Under the pieces are notes generated by a model. The model saw only the letters and a program-made list of their open reading frames with translations, was not told the DNA's origin and made no database searches. A program made the position numbers and the translations under genes. DNA of 64,000 nucleotides, from the NCBI RefSeq assembly GCF_900107135.1, contig NZ_FNOV01000006.1, positions 62,001-126,000 of the forward strand. The letters run 5' to 3'. Positions 25,917 to 34,709 of this stretch are shown piece after piece (the first letter of the stretch is position 1; every line of letters starts with the position of its first letter). This stretch comes from Hymenobacter psychrophilus. Its GTDB lineage: Bacteria > Bacteroidota > Bacteroidia > Cytophagales > Hymenobacteraceae.

Positions 25917-26657
25917 ATGAAACTTCCGATTTCTCCTTTTCTTTTTTTGACTGCGCTGCTCCTAGGAGCCGGACTGCAGCCGGCACTGGCCCAGCGGGGC
26001 GGTAAAGCAGCAAAAAACGCTGCCGGCGCCACCCGCGAGGCGGTGCTCAGCAGCCGCAGCCAGCCACTATTCGGCGGCCTCTCGGCCGTGCAGGCCGAGC
26101 AGGCACTCGGTCCGGCCACGGTGGCCGGGCTGGCCGGCAGCTTCGCCTCACGGGCCGAAGCCAGCCAGTTTTTCAGCAATAAAGGCTACGAGTATCTGGT
26201 TGAAAGCCAGCGCGACACAGCCGCTTACCGCTTCAACCTAGCCTGGGTACTCGACCCCAACAATTCCGAGGCTTACCATGGTCTGGCTATAGTAGCCAGC
26301 AGCAACCCTTCGCCCGAACAGTCGATTCAGCTGCTGGAAAAAGGCCTAGTGCTAGATCCCACCAGCTCGCCGCTGCTCTCCGATCTGGGCTCCAGCTACC
26401 TCATCCGGTATGAGCAGGGCAAGAAGAAAAAGGACCTGAAAACCGGCACCGAACTGCTGCAAAAAGCCACTACCCAAGACCCGGCCAATGCCGCGGCTTG
26501 GCAGCAGCTGGGCCGCGCCTACTACTACCAGGAACAGTACGCCCAGGCCTGGGAGGCGGTGCACAAAGGCCAGGGCACCAGCATTTCTTCGGTCGATTTC
26601 GGCCTGATTTCCGACCTGCTTACCCATCTACCCGACCCCAAGGGCACGTACAAATAA
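25917..26657 (+). CDS. Exported TPR-repeat protein
   Basis: A 246-residue protein with a signal peptide (MKLPISPFLFLTALLLGAGLQPALAQ). Tetratricopeptide repeats occupy about residues 95-235: AAYRFNLAWVLDPNNSEAYHGLAIV, IQLLEKGLVLDPTSSPLLSDLGSSYL, and AAWQQLGRAYYYQEQYAQAWEAVHKG. It is probably a periplasmic scaffold. The ATG at 25917 is chosen for the signal peptide; the frame runs back to 25833 without a plausible leader. A TATCTTTG element at 25848-25855 may be the -7 box. Confidence 0.78.
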   Translation: MKLPISPFLFLTALLLGAGLQPALAQRGGKAAKNAAGATREAVLSSRSQPLFGGLSAVQAEQALGPATVAGLAGSFASRAEASQFFSNKGYEYLVESQRDTAAYRFNLAWVLDPNNSEAYHGLAIVASSNPSPEQSIQLLEKGLVLDPTSSPLLSDLGSSYLIRYEQGKKKKDLKTGTELLQKATTQDPANAAAWQQLGRAYYYQEQYAQAWEAVHKGQGTSISSVDFGLISDLLTHLPDPKGTYK

Positions 26658-26843
26658 GCGACAAGCGCAGGGATACCAGTTGCCAGCTATAAGCGGCAAG
26701 CACGTTCGAAAGCGTGTGGCGGGTAACCCTAAGCTTGTGGCCCAATAGCCGCAAGACAATCATTTGCCGCCGGTTTGCGTTAGAGCCGGAGCGGGCTGCT
26801 GCGTTTTTGGCGCGGCCGGCCCTTCATTTTGCTTTCTGTCTTC

Positions 26844-27611
26844 GTGATCCTTCGCTCCTTTCTGCCCGCCGCGGCCCTGCTCCTCACTGCGGCCGCTACG
26901 CACTCGGCGGTGGCCCAATCGGCTGACCCCGGCCCCGAGCGCCGCCCCCGCCACTACGACCGCCAGGGCCGCCTGTATTACAGGGGGCCCATGCGCTTTA
27001 CGCTGGGCGGCGGCGTAGGCTACTACAACGGCGACCTCACCAGCAGCCTGGCCGACCAGTTTCTGGGTCCCAGCCTGAGCGCGGGCATGCTTTACCAGTT
27101 TCATCCGCACTGGCAGGTGGGCGGCGAGGTATCGTACCTGCAACTTGGGGCCAAGGATTACCTGCCCGAGCGTGACCTGGCCTTCCAGGGCAAAAACGGG
27201 GTGGGCACGGCCTTTGTGCGCTGGGAGCCGCTCCGCGACCCGGGCGCTTACTCGCTGCCGGCCGGCCAGTCGTCCATCATCAAGCCCTACCTGAAGCTGG
27301 GCGTGGGCTTGGCGTTGTACAGCCCCAAGTCTTACAAGGGCACGGAGCGGCCGGGCGGCAACTTCACGCCGGCCTACCTCGAGCCCGAACGCTTCGACTA
27401 TCCCGCCCTGGCGCTGGTGCTACCGGTGGGCGTGGGCGTTACAGTGCGGCTCACCTCGCGGCTCAACGCAACCATCGAAGGCTCGTACTCGCTCACCACC
27501 ACCGACCAGCTCGACGATATCAGTCCCGCCCTGGGCCGCTCGTCGTCGTCGCTCAACGACAACTATGGCCAACTGGAACTGAAGCTCGAATACGCGCCGT
27601 GGGCTCGTTAG
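26844..27611 (+). CDS. Outer-membrane beta-barrel protein (OmpA-like/porin-like)
   Basis: A protein of about 255 residues. The signal peptide (ILRSFLPAAALLLTAAATHSAVAQ) is followed by alternating amphipathic strands such as MRFTLGGGVGYYNGDLT, HWQVGGEVSYLQLG, IIKPYLKLGVGLALYSP and LNATIEGSYSLTTT, ending in YGQLELKLEYAPW. This is the usual look of Bacteroidota outer-membrane barrels. No OmpA peptidoglycan-binding domain follows. The start is GTG 26844; a TTG at 26829 is the alternative. The stop codon TAG lies inside the first unit of a heptamer repeat. Confidence 0.75.
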   Translation: MILRSFLPAAALLLTAAATHSAVAQSADPGPERRPRHYDRQGRLYYRGPMRFTLGGGVGYYNGDLTSSLADQFLGPSLSAGMLYQFHPHWQVGGEVSYLQLGAKDYLPERDLAFQGKNGVGTAFVRWEPLRDPGAYSLPAGQSSIIKPYLKLGVGLALYSPKSYKGTERPGGNFTPAYLEPERFDYPALALVLPVGVGVTVRLTSRLNATIEGSYSLTTTDQLDDISPALGRSSSSLNDNYGQLELKLEYAPWAR

Positions 27612-27656
27612 CTGTTAGCTGTTAGCTGTTAGCTGTTAGCTGTTAGCTGTTAGCTG
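27608..27656. repeat. Seven tandem copies of TTAGCTG
   Basis: Exactly 49 bases, seven perfect copies of TTAGCTG. The stop codon of the outer-membrane protein gene is in the first copy. Complementary CAGCTAA units occur at 27732-27764, across a terminator, so a larger stem can form. Confidence 0.95.
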
Positions 27657-27664
27657 GAAAACGA

Positions 27665-27705
27665 AGAAGGCCCCGCACTCGGTTGAGTGCGGGGCCTTCT
27701 TTTTG
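27665..27705. terminator. Terminator between convergent genes
   Basis: Arms AGAAGGCCCCGCACTC (27665-27680) and GAGTGCGGGGCCTTCT (27685-27700) with a GGTT loop and five T. It sits inside the heptamer-repeat pair, between the outer-membrane protein gene and the M4 protease gene. Confidence 0.88.
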
Positions 27706-27772
27706 TTGGATTACCGGGGCTTCTGAACGAAAGCTAACAGCTAATGGCTCTCAGCTAACAGCTCATCAGAAC

Positions 27773-30241
27773 CTACTGCTTGACGAACCGCTCGTGGAAC
27801 GTCTTCTGGCCGTCGGAGACGGTGAGCAGGTAGACGCCGCTGGCCAGGTTGGCCACGTTCAGCTGGCCGTTCTCGAAGCGGGCGTTGGCAACGCGGGCCC
27901 CGCGCAGGTCGGTAACCACGGCCGATACGGCCGGAGACTTGCCGACGAGCACGACGTTGAGCATGCTGGCGGCCGGGTTAGGGTACAGCGTCAGGGCCTT
28001 CTCGGAGCTGCTGTTGCCAAACGAGGCGCTCTGGGCAGCTACGGTGGCACCGGCACCCGCCGTCAGGCCGGTTCCGCCGCTGATGTTGACGGTGTAGTCT
28101 TCGGTTTCACCGTAGCTGTAGCTGTTGCAGCTGGTAGTGGCGGCGTTGTCGCTCAGCACTATCCGCATGCGCGTGGCGCCGCTACGGGCCGTAGAGGGCA
28201 CCGTGAAGGTGCTGCTGAGCGTGGTAGTGCTGGCCGAGGAGCCCGATACTACGGTTTCGCCGGCGTCGCCGAAGTCCCCATCCTGGTTGTAGTCGATGTA
28301 CACGCGCCAGTTTTCGGTGTAGGCCGTCGAGGCAAAGCCAGCTGAGAAGCTGATGGTTTGCGACGAGCCGGCCGCGATGGTAGTGCTGCTGGCCGTGCCG
28401 TTGTAGTAGCCACCATCGGCTCCCGAAGTACGGGTAAGAGTGCCGAGTTTCACGTAATCGATCCACTCGTAGGCTACGCTGGTGCCCTTGCTGGTGCAGT
28501 AAGCTACTGCGGGCGGCGGGGTAGTGCCGCCACCCGAAGCGGCGCCCACGCCCACGGCGTACCAGGCGTTGGTAACAGCCGTTACCTGGGCCGAGCCGGC
28601 GCCGAACAAGTCGGTAGCGGCCGAAATAGAAGCCGTACGGGCCTGAGCGTACGTCGAGGAAGCCGTCAGGTACACGCTTTCGGTGCGGTAGGCAATTTTG
28701 GCGGCGTTGCTGATGCCCAGGCCGGTTACCGAGTAGGCGCTACCGATATCGTTGGTGCCCGAGCCTCCCTGGCTGAGCAGATAGAACCAGTAGTTGAGCA
28801 CGCCCGAGTTGGTGTGCACGCCGCCCTGGTCGTTGGCGTTAGAAGGCGAAGTGGTAGTCGGCTTCCAGTAAGTGCCCTTGTAGGTGTCGGGCTGGCCGTA
28901 GAGGTTGGGGTTGCTCATCGAACGCAGGGCCCCGCCGGCCTTCATAATCTGCTCGCCAATGTCCCAGGTGCTCTTGCCGGTCAGGCCGTAGTCGGTTACC
29001 GCTTTGGCTTCCACGCAGGCGCCCCAGATGTCGGAGAAGCCCTCGTTCATGGCGCCCGATTCGTTGGCGTAGGTGAGGTTGGCCGTGGTTTCGCACACGG
29101 CGTGGCCGATTTCGTGGCCGCACACGTCGAGGGCCGTCAGGGGTTTGAAGGTGCTGGCGCCGTCGCCATAGGTCATCACCGAGCCGTTCCAGTAGGCATT
29201 TTCGTAGCCCGCGCCGCCCGGAATGTCATCGAAATGCACGTAGCTTTTGATTTTGGCGCCGGCATTGTTGTAGGAGTTGCGGTTGTGCACCGTCTTCCAG
29301 TAATCGTAGGTGGCCTGGGCGCCGAAGTGCGCGTCGCCGGCTACGTTGTCGAAGTTGGCGTTGCTGTACTCGGCGGCGGTCCAGTTGTTATCGGCGTCGA
29401 TGAAGTCGGTGGCCGCGGTGTAGCTGTTGCCCTTTTTGCAGTTGAAGGTTTCGATGCCCAGGCCGCGGGTGGCTTCGCGCAGGTAGAAGCCGCCGGTGGT
29501 CGTGCCGGTAGCCATGCTGCGGGTGCCGCTGTAGGCCGTGGCGAAAGTGCCAGTAGCGGCGGCGTGCTTGATGATGGCGTCCTGCGAAATGACGCGGCCC
29601 GAGTGGGCATCCACATAAATGTAGGCCCGGCTGAGCGGCGCTTTGGCGTACACGTTGAATTTCCAGGCCAGCGCCGGCTGGCCGGTGGCGTCGTCGTGCA
29701 TTACCACCAGCTCGCCCTGGGGCTTGTAGGTGGCATCGGGGTTGGCTTCCTGCTGTTTCAGACCAGCCTCTTCGCGGGCATCCTGCCACATGTACTCCTT
29801 GGCGCCCACGAAGGCCATGGCCCGCTGCAAACCGGTAGCGGCATCGAGCGAGGGTGTTACGTTCAGGCCGTCCACCTTCTCAATCTGCCCGCTGATGCTT
29901 TCCACGTTGCCTTGGCGGGCGTGCACCGAGTAGATGGCGTGCTCTACCTTGATGCCTTTGTAGTACTGCTGGAATTTCTCGTGTACGTAGCCCAGCTCGT
30001 CGGTCTGGGTGCCGGTACTCAGCAGCTCATCGGCGCTGCTGAGCGAGAGTTGCTGGCGCAGCACGGCCGGCGCGTTGCTGAGCTTGTAGGCGTTGCTGGT
30101 GGCTTTGAACTCCACCAGGTAAGGCGTTCCGTTGTCACGCAGGCTTTTGCTTTGAACCCGCGAGTAATCCTGGGCGAAGGCGGCCGAAGAGCTCAGGCCA
30201 CCTAGCAACAATAAAGCTGCTACCGAGTACTTGTTGTGCAT
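27773..30241 (-). CDS. Secreted M4 (thermolysin-like) metalloprotease with GEVED domain and T9SS tail
   Basis: An 822-residue secreted zinc protease. Order: signal peptide (MHNKYSVAALLLLGGLSSSAAFAQ), FTP and PepSY-like propeptide (about 25-205), M4 catalytic domain with H376-E377-I-G-H380 and third ligand E400 in MNEGFSD (20-residue spacing, as in thermolysin), a downstream GGVHTNSGVLNYWFYLLSQGG containing the active-site region, then a GEVED beta domain (about 590-735, IDYNQDGDFGDAGE to YGETEDYTVNI), and a T9SS sorting domain (LTLYPNPAASMLNV to the C-terminus KTFHERFVKQ). The ATG at 30241 is chosen for the signal peptide; the frame extends to 30307. Confidence 0.95.
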   Translation of the reverse strand: MHNKYSVAALLLLGGLSSSAAFAQDYSRVQSKSLRDNGTPYLVEFKATSNAYKLSNAPAVLRQQLSLSSADELLSTGTQTDELGYVHEKFQQYYKGIKVEHAIYSVHARQGNVESISGQIEKVDGLNVTPSLDAATGLQRAMAFVGAKEYMWQDAREEAGLKQQEANPDATYKPQGELVVMHDDATGQPALAWKFNVYAKAPLSRAYIYVDAHSGRVISQDAIIKHAAATGTFATAYSGTRSMATGTTTGGFYLREATRGLGIETFNCKKGNSYTAATDFIDADNNWTAAEYSNANFDNVAGDAHFGAQATYDYWKTVHNRNSYNNAGAKIKSYVHFDDIPGGAGYENAYWNGSVMTYGDGASTFKPLTALDVCGHEIGHAVCETTANLTYANESGAMNEGFSDIWGACVEAKAVTDYGLTGKSTWDIGEQIMKAGGALRSMSNPNLYGQPDTYKGTYWKPTTTSPSNANDQGGVHTNSGVLNYWFYLLSQGGSGTNDIGSAYSVTGLGISNAAKIAYRTESVYLTASSTYAQARTASISAATDLFGAGSAQVTAVTNAWYAVGVGAASGGGTTPPPAVAYCTSKGTSVAYEWIDYVKLGTLTRTSGADGGYYNGTASSTTIAAGSSQTISFSAGFASTAYTENWRVYIDYNQDGDFGDAGETVVSGSSASTTTLSSTFTVPSTARSGATRMRIVLSDNAATTSCNSYSYGETEDYTVNISGGTGLTAGAGATVAAQSASFGNSSSEKALTLYPNPAASMLNVVLVGKSPAVSAVVTDLRGARVANARFENGQLNVANLASGVYLLTVSDGQKTFHERFVKQ

Positions 30242-30539
30242 AGGTTGAGGTTGGTTGTGAAAGTGGAATTTTGAACAGAAGCAGCAGCGACGGAAGCATG
30301 CAGGCATTCGTATGACATCAAAATTATGCTTTTATCAACTTATTACACCTTATGATATGACATTTATTAAATTAACTCCCTTTAATTGAAAATATAGACA
30401 ATAACCGGGCGATTAATTATCATTCACAATTCATTGACAGCGAGCTTTATACTGTATTATTCCATTGTTTTTGAATAATCCTTTGCCTGTAGCCAAGCTG
30501 TAAACCACCCCTGAATTTTAAACATTTCAAGATACATAC
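30242..30539. other. AT-rich divergent intergenic region
   Basis: About 300 bases with no gene, far richer in AT than the surroundings. It separates the M4 protease (minus) from an SDR gene (plus) and must hold both promoters. A minus-strand TAATTTTG at 30319-30326 could be a -7 box for the protease, but no TTG lies at the right distance. No terminator-like stem is evident. Confidence 0.5.
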
Positions 30540-31331
30540 ATGGAAACTTCATCTAATCTTCATCAAGCTCGCTGGAGCCTCACGGGCCAAATAGCGGTAG
30601 TAACGGGTGCTTCTAAAGGCATTGGGGCAGCCGTAGCGGCCGAGTTGCTGGCCCTGGGTGCCACCGTGGTAGCCGTAGCCCGCACCGCCGCTACCCTAGA
30701 GCAGCAGGTAGCAGTCTGGCAGCAGCAGGGCCTGCCCGCCCACGCGTTGCCCGCCGATGTGAGCACGCCCGCCGGCCGCGCCGGCCTGCTGGCCCAAATA
30801 GCCGAACGCTGGCCCCAGGTGCATATGCTCATCAACAACGTGGGCACCAACATCCGTAAGCCCACCCTCGAGTACACCGACGACGAATACCGGCAGCTAC
30901 TAGCCACCAACCTCGATTCGGCCTGGGAACTGAGCCGGGGGCTGCACCCGAGGCTGGTGGCAGCAGGCGGGGGCAGCATCGTCAATATCTCGTCGGTGGC
31001 GGGCCTCACGCACGTGCGCACCGGGGCCATTTATGGCATGACCAAGGCCGCGCTGGTGCAGCTCACCCGCAACCTGGCCGTCGAGTGGGCCAGCCACAAC
31101 ATCCGCGTCAATTGCGTGGCCCCGTGGTACATCCGCACGCCGCTGGCCGAAACGGTGCTCCAGAACGAGGACTTCCGCCGTAGTGTTATCGACCGCACAC
31201 CGCTGGGCCGCGTGGGCGAGCCCGAAGAGGTATCGGCCGCCGTGGCTTTCCTCTGCCTGCCCGCCGCCGCTTACATCACCGGCCAGACCCTGGCCGTAGA
31301 CGGTGGGTTCACGGTAAACGGGTTTTCGTAA
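30540..31331 (+). CDS. SDR-family oxidoreductase (tropinone-reductase-like)
   Basis: A 263-residue classical short-chain dehydrogenase/reductase using NAD(P)H. Motifs: cofactor loop [14 protein letters not shown] (TGxxxGIG), NNVG (the NNAG position), catalytic Ser in VNISSVAGL, and YGMTK (YxxxK), followed by [26 protein letters not shown]. This last stretch and the overall order resemble plant tropinone reductases and their bacterial relatives. The physiological substrate is unknown. The stop codon lies in a bidirectional terminator. Confidence 0.88.
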   Translation: METSSNLHQARWSLTGQIAVVTGASKGIGAAVAAELLALGATVVAVARTAATLEQQVAVWQQQGLPAHALPADVSTPAGRAGLLAQIAERWPQVHMLINNVGTNIRKPTLEYTDDEYRQLLATNLDSAWELSRGLHPRLVAAGGGSIVNISSVAGLTHVRTGAIYGMTKAALVQLTRNLAVEWASHNIRVNCVAPWYIRTPLAETVLQNEDFRRSVIDRTPLGRVGEPEEVSAAVAFLCLPAAAYITGQTLAVDGGFTVNGFS

Positions 31332-31402
31332 ATTAGTAAGCCGTTAAACCAGAACGGGTCATGCGCAGCATGACCCGTTCTGGTTTAACGGCTTACTAAT
31401 TT
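31330..31402. terminator. Bidirectional terminator overlapping two stop codons
   Basis: Perfect 35-base arms (31330-31364 and 31368-31402) with loop GCA. The palindrome overlaps the TAA of the SDR gene (31329-31331) and the stop of the convergent ATP-grasp gene (31401-31403). Confidence 0.9.
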
Positions 31403-32276
31403 ACTCACTCATCCGCCGCAACGCCTGCTCGTAGCGGGGCAGGGCCTGGGGGTCGGAGGCGAGGTAAAGGAAAGGCTCGATGAGTTCCAGCTCCATGAGC
31501 AGCAGCTCGCCGTCCTGGTCAAGCCCATCGACGCGGGCGTAAAGGCAACCGGGCGCGAACTGCTGCACGATGCGGTCGGCGGCCTGGCGCAGGTGGGCCG
31601 GAGCTTCGCGGGGCGCAATGGCGCCCCCTAAGTAGTGCTGCACCCGGAAGTCGCCCGACTTGGGCGTTTTAAGCACTGCGTGGCTGAACTCACCGCCGTA
31701 ATAAAGCAACGACCATTCGCCTTCCTCCTGAATACGCGACAGAAAAGGCTGGGCCAGAAAATCCTCGTGCGCGACCAGCTCGGTGAGCTGGGGCTGGCGC
31801 ACGGCCGTTTCGTGGCGGCTGATGATAAACGTGTTTTTAGCCCCGCCGCTCACGGCGGGCTTCACTACAATCTGCTCCTGGCCCATTTCTTCGAGCAGCG
31901 CGGCAGCATTAACGGCCTCGCCCCGGGGCAGCAGCCGGGTAGGCACAATGCGCACGCCGGCCCGCTCCATTTCCAGCAAATAGCGCTTGTTGGTGTTCCA
32001 GCGCACCACACGCACGGGATTGAGCAGGCGCACCTGCTGGCGCTCCATGGTATCGAGCCAGTGCAGAAACTCCTCTACCCGATCAAAATAATCCCAGGGC
32101 GACTTTATTAGCACCACATCGTAGCGGCCCCACTCCACCAGCGGGTTGCTCCAGATGCGGGGCTCCACCTCGTGGCCCTGCTCGCGCAGGTAGCGGGTAA
32201 GTAACGCGTCCTCATCATCGACATTCGGGGCACCGTACTGGGCCAGGCTTTCGCAGGTTACAAGGGCAATATTCAT
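31401..32276 (-). CDS. Stand-alone ATP-grasp enzyme
   Basis: A 291-residue ligase-type protein. The N-terminal domain reads MNIALVTCESLAQYG with DDEDALLTRYLREQGHEVEP; the ATP-binding core has NTNKRYLLEMERAGVRIVPT and QIVVKPAVSGGAKNTFI, and the metal-binding end has LYARVDGLDQDGELLLMELELIEP (ARVD and ELELIEP as in RimK/DcsG-like enzymes). Such proteins join a carboxylate to an amine through acyl-phosphate. No peptide or amino-acid biosynthesis gene is adjacent, so the substrate is unknown. Confidence 0.82.
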   Translation of the reverse strand: MNIALVTCESLAQYGAPNVDDEDALLTRYLREQGHEVEPRIWSNPLVEWGRYDVVLIKSPWDYFDRVEEFLHWLDTMERQQVRLLNPVRVVRWNTNKRYLLEMERAGVRIVPTRLLPRGEAVNAAALLEEMGQEQIVVKPAVSGGAKNTFIISRHETAVRQPQLTELVAHEDFLAQPFLSRIQEEGEWSLLYYGGEFSHAVLKTPKSGDFRVQHYLGGAIAPREAPAHLRQAADRIVQQFAPGCLYARVDGLDQDGELLLMELELIEPFLYLASDPQALPRYEQALRRMSE

Positions 32277-32280
32277 TGAT

Positions 32281-32417
32281 TTTGAGCTGTTAGCTGACAG
32301 CTGTTAGCTATTAGCGGAGGTTTTGACAGGCAAAGATGGTGATGAAAACCAATGAGCAGGCACACGACAGTTGGTTGAAAGAACAGAAGCTGTCAGCGGT
32401 CAGCCAACGGCTCAAAA
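32281..32417. repeat. Heptamer-type inverted repeat
   Basis: Left arm 32281-32317 (TTTGAGCTGTTAGCTG, continuing with degenerate TTAGCTG units) pairs imperfectly with 32388-32417 (AGCTGTCAGCGGTCAGCC..GGCTCAAAA). It begins two bases from the stop of the M20 gene on the minus strand and covers the gap to the ATP-grasp start. Confidence 0.75.
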
Positions 32418-32418
32418 A

Positions 32419-33741
32419 TCACTTTCCATTCAAATAATCGAGAGCTAGGGTGGCCAGGGTGCGCACGCCCAGGGTCAGGCCGCTTTCATCCACGAAAAAG
32501 CCGGCCGTGTGGTGCGGGGCGGTGGTAGTGGGGTTGGTGCCTTTGGGCATACCGCCCACGAACACGAACAGGCCGGGCACTTTTTCCTGGTAGAAGGCAA
32601 AGTCCTCGGCTCCGGTTACGGCTTTTTGCACCGTTACGTTGGCCGGGCCGGCGGCGCGCTCCAGGCTGGGCACCATGCGGGTGGTCAGGGCCGGGTCGTT
32701 GTAGGTGATGGGGGCGTAGTTGGTGATGTCGACTTCGGCCGTGGCGCCGGCGCTTTCGGCAATGCCGGTGGCCGTGCGGCGCACGGCGGCCCACACCTTC
32801 TGCTGCATGCCTTTGTTGAGGCAGCGGATGGTGCCGGTCAGCTCCACCTGCTCGGGGATGATGTTGTTGCGCACCCCGCCGTGTACCATGCCCACGGTCA
32901 GCACCACGGCGTCCTCGGTCAGCTCGGCCTGCCGGCTGACGATGGTTTGCAGCCCCAGGATGATCTGGGCGGCCGTTACCACCGGATCGACCGAGAGCCA
33001 GGGGTAGGCACCGTGGGCCGATTTGCCTTTCACCTTGATGCTGAACACATCGGACGACGCCATTTCGCCGCCCGGCCGGTAGCTCAGCCGGCCCACCTCG
33101 GTCTGGGCCTGAATGTGGAGGCCGAAGATGGCATCGACTTTCGGGTTTTCGAGCACGCCTTCCTTCACCATAAGCCGCGCCCCGCCTTCCATGCCCGGCA
33201 ACGAGCCTTCCTCGGCCGGCTGGAAAATGAACTTGACGGTGCCCGGTAGGTCTTGTTTCATCTTGACGAGCACATCGGCCGCGCCGAGCAGCATGGCCAC
33301 GTGGGTGTCGTGGCCGCAGGCATGCATCACGCCCACCTGTTGGCCGTTGTAGTCGGTGCGCACTTTGGAGGCGAAGGGTAAGCCGGAGGCTTCGGTTACC
33401 GGTAGCGCGTCCATATCGGCCCGCAGGGCCACCACCGGGCCGGGCCGGCCGCCTTTCAGAATGCCTACCACGCCGGTGCGGGCAACGCCCGTCTGCACCT
33501 CCAGGCCCAGGCTGCGCAGGTGGGCGGCTACCAGGGCGGCGGTGCGGGTTTCCTGGTTGCCCAGCTCGGGGTGCTCGTGCAGGTCGCGCCGCCAGGCAAT
33601 TACCTGCGTTTTTTCCTGCTCGGCCAACTGGGCCACGCGGGCCGTCAGGCCGGCGGCGGGCTTGCTTTTTTGAGCGCTGACCGGGCTGGCGGCCGAAAGC
33701 GTAAGGGCCAGCGCGGCGGCCATGGAGTAGCAGTTATTCAT
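32419..33741 (-). CDS. Exported M20-family amidohydrolase
   Basis: A 440-residue metal-dependent amidohydrolase of the hippurate hydrolase/IAA-amino-acid hydrolase group. The signal peptide (MNNCYSMAAALALTLSAASPVSAQ) is followed by IAWRRDLHEHPELGNQE, VALRADMDALPVTE, MHACGHDTHVAMLLGAA (metal-ligand HACGHD), FIFQPAEEG (catalytic Glu), and the lid domain SAHGAYPWLSVDPV, then VTGAEDFAFYQEKVPG and PHHTAGFFVDE with the last ligand His. The ATG at 33741 is chosen for the signal; the frame continues to 33828 without value. Substrate unknown. Confidence 0.92.
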   Translation of the reverse strand: MNNCYSMAAALALTLSAASPVSAQKSKPAAGLTARVAQLAEQEKTQVIAWRRDLHEHPELGNQETRTAALVAAHLRSLGLEVQTGVARTGVVGILKGGRPGPVVALRADMDALPVTEASGLPFASKVRTDYNGQQVGVMHACGHDTHVAMLLGAADVLVKMKQDLPGTVKFIFQPAEEGSLPGMEGGARLMVKEGVLENPKVDAIFGLHIQAQTEVGRLSYRPGGEMASSDVFSIKVKGKSAHGAYPWLSVDPVVTAAQIILGLQTIVSRQAELTEDAVVLTVGMVHGGVRNNIIPEQVELTGTIRCLNKGMQQKVWAAVRRTATGIAESAGATAEVDITNYAPITYNDPALTTRMVPSLERAAGPANVTVQKAVTGAEDFAFYQEKVPGLFVFVGGMPKGTNPTTTAPHHTAGFFVDESGLTLGVRTLATLALDYLNGK

Positions 33742-33880
33742 GGGCAGCAGAATGAGTAAGGGTGGCTGGTGGCCGTCCGGGGCTGGCGGCCACCAGCCAA
33801 TATACAGCGCCCGGTGCGAGCCACGCAATTACCCGACACACCAACCCGGCGCTGGCTGCTTTGCGCTACTTTTGCCGGCC

Positions 33881-34576
33881 ATGTCCACCCCCGATATTCC
33901 CGTTGCCTCGGCCCTCAACCCAACTGCCAACCGGCCCGCTGCGCCGCTTACCTGGCCTACGGCCTGGCGGCAGCCGGCCTTCCGGGCGCGACTGGGGCTG
34001 GTGCTGCTGCTGCTGCTGGCGCTGGCCAGCCAGCTGCCGCGCTACTTTGCCTGGGTGCAGGCGCGCCCCGGCTACCACCTGCCCGACCCACTACTGGTCT
34101 GGCTGCCGGCCCACGATGTATCGGGGGCCACTTTTGTGGTTATTTACCTGGGCATTGCGCTGGGAGTAGCCACGCTGCTGCCGCGGCCGGCGCTGCTGCT
34201 GCGGGCGCTCTGGGCCTATCTGCTGCTGCAACTGCTGCGCTGCGCCACGCTGTGGCTGCTGCCGCTGGAGCCGCCGCCGGGCTTGGTGCTGCTGCGCGAC
34301 CCGCTGGTAGACTACCTGTTCTACGCTGCCCCCTCCCCCATCACCAAAGACCTCTTTTTTTCGGGCCACACCGCCACGCTGCTGCTGCTGGCCCTGGCCG
34401 TACCCGCTGGCCTGCGCCGCCGGCTGCTGCTGTTGGCTACCGGGGCCGTGGGCACCCTGGTCCTCATCCAACACGCCCACTACACCTACGACGTATTGGC
34501 CGCCCCGCTGTTTGTGTGGCTGGCGTGGCGGGGCAGTGCGTGGGCGTGGGCGTGGGCGTGGAAGGAGTCATGCTGA
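33881..34576 (+). CDS. PAP2-like membrane phosphatase/transferase
   Basis: A 231-residue polytopic membrane protein, about six helices. The C-terminal motifs DLFFSGHTATLLLLALAV (SGHT) and IQHAHYTYDVLAAPLFVW (HxxYTxDV) match the PAP2_C type seen in sphingomyelin-synthase-like lipid phosphotransferases. The classical PAP2 N-terminal KxxxxxxRP motif is missing. The last residues AWAWAWAWKESC are encoded by a short GTGGGC tandem repeat and then run into a palindromic repeat that supplies the stop codon. TACTTTTG at 33867-33874 may be the -7 box. Confidence 0.75.
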   Translation: MSTPDIPVASALNPTANRPAAPLTWPTAWRQPAFRARLGLVLLLLLALASQLPRYFAWVQARPGYHLPDPLLVWLPAHDVSGATFVVIYLGIALGVATLLPRPALLLRALWAYLLLQLLRCATLWLLPLEPPPGLVLLRDPLVDYLFYAAPSPITKDLFFSGHTATLLLLALAVPAGLRRRLLLLATGAVGTLVLIQHAHYTYDVLAAPLFVWLAWRGSAWAWAWAWKESC

Positions 34577-34674
34577 GCTTGCCGAAGCATCTCTACCGCA
34601 ATGCCAACTCTGTGTTTGAGTTTACCATTGCGGTAGAGATGCTTCGACTCCGCTGCGCTGCGCTCAGCATGACA
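34567..34674. repeat. GTCATGCTGAGC-family palindrome
   Basis: Arms GTCATGCTGAGC..CGAAGCATCTCTACCGCAATG and their near-complement. The TGA in the left arm is the stop of the PAP2-like gene. It lies between two convergent genes. Confidence 0.8.
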
Positions 34675-34709
34675 CGTTTTTTTTGGCTCTGACCTTCTCC
34701 CTGCTCCGC

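Noticed and set aside
27608..27656. CRISPR array
   Set aside because: The units are contiguous 7-base repeats without spacers, and no cas gene is present.
28358..30205. A 615-codon open frame antisense to the M4 protease
   Set aside because: Composition is Gly/Val/Arg-rich with no domain, and it mirrors a clear protease; long antisense frames are expected at this GC.
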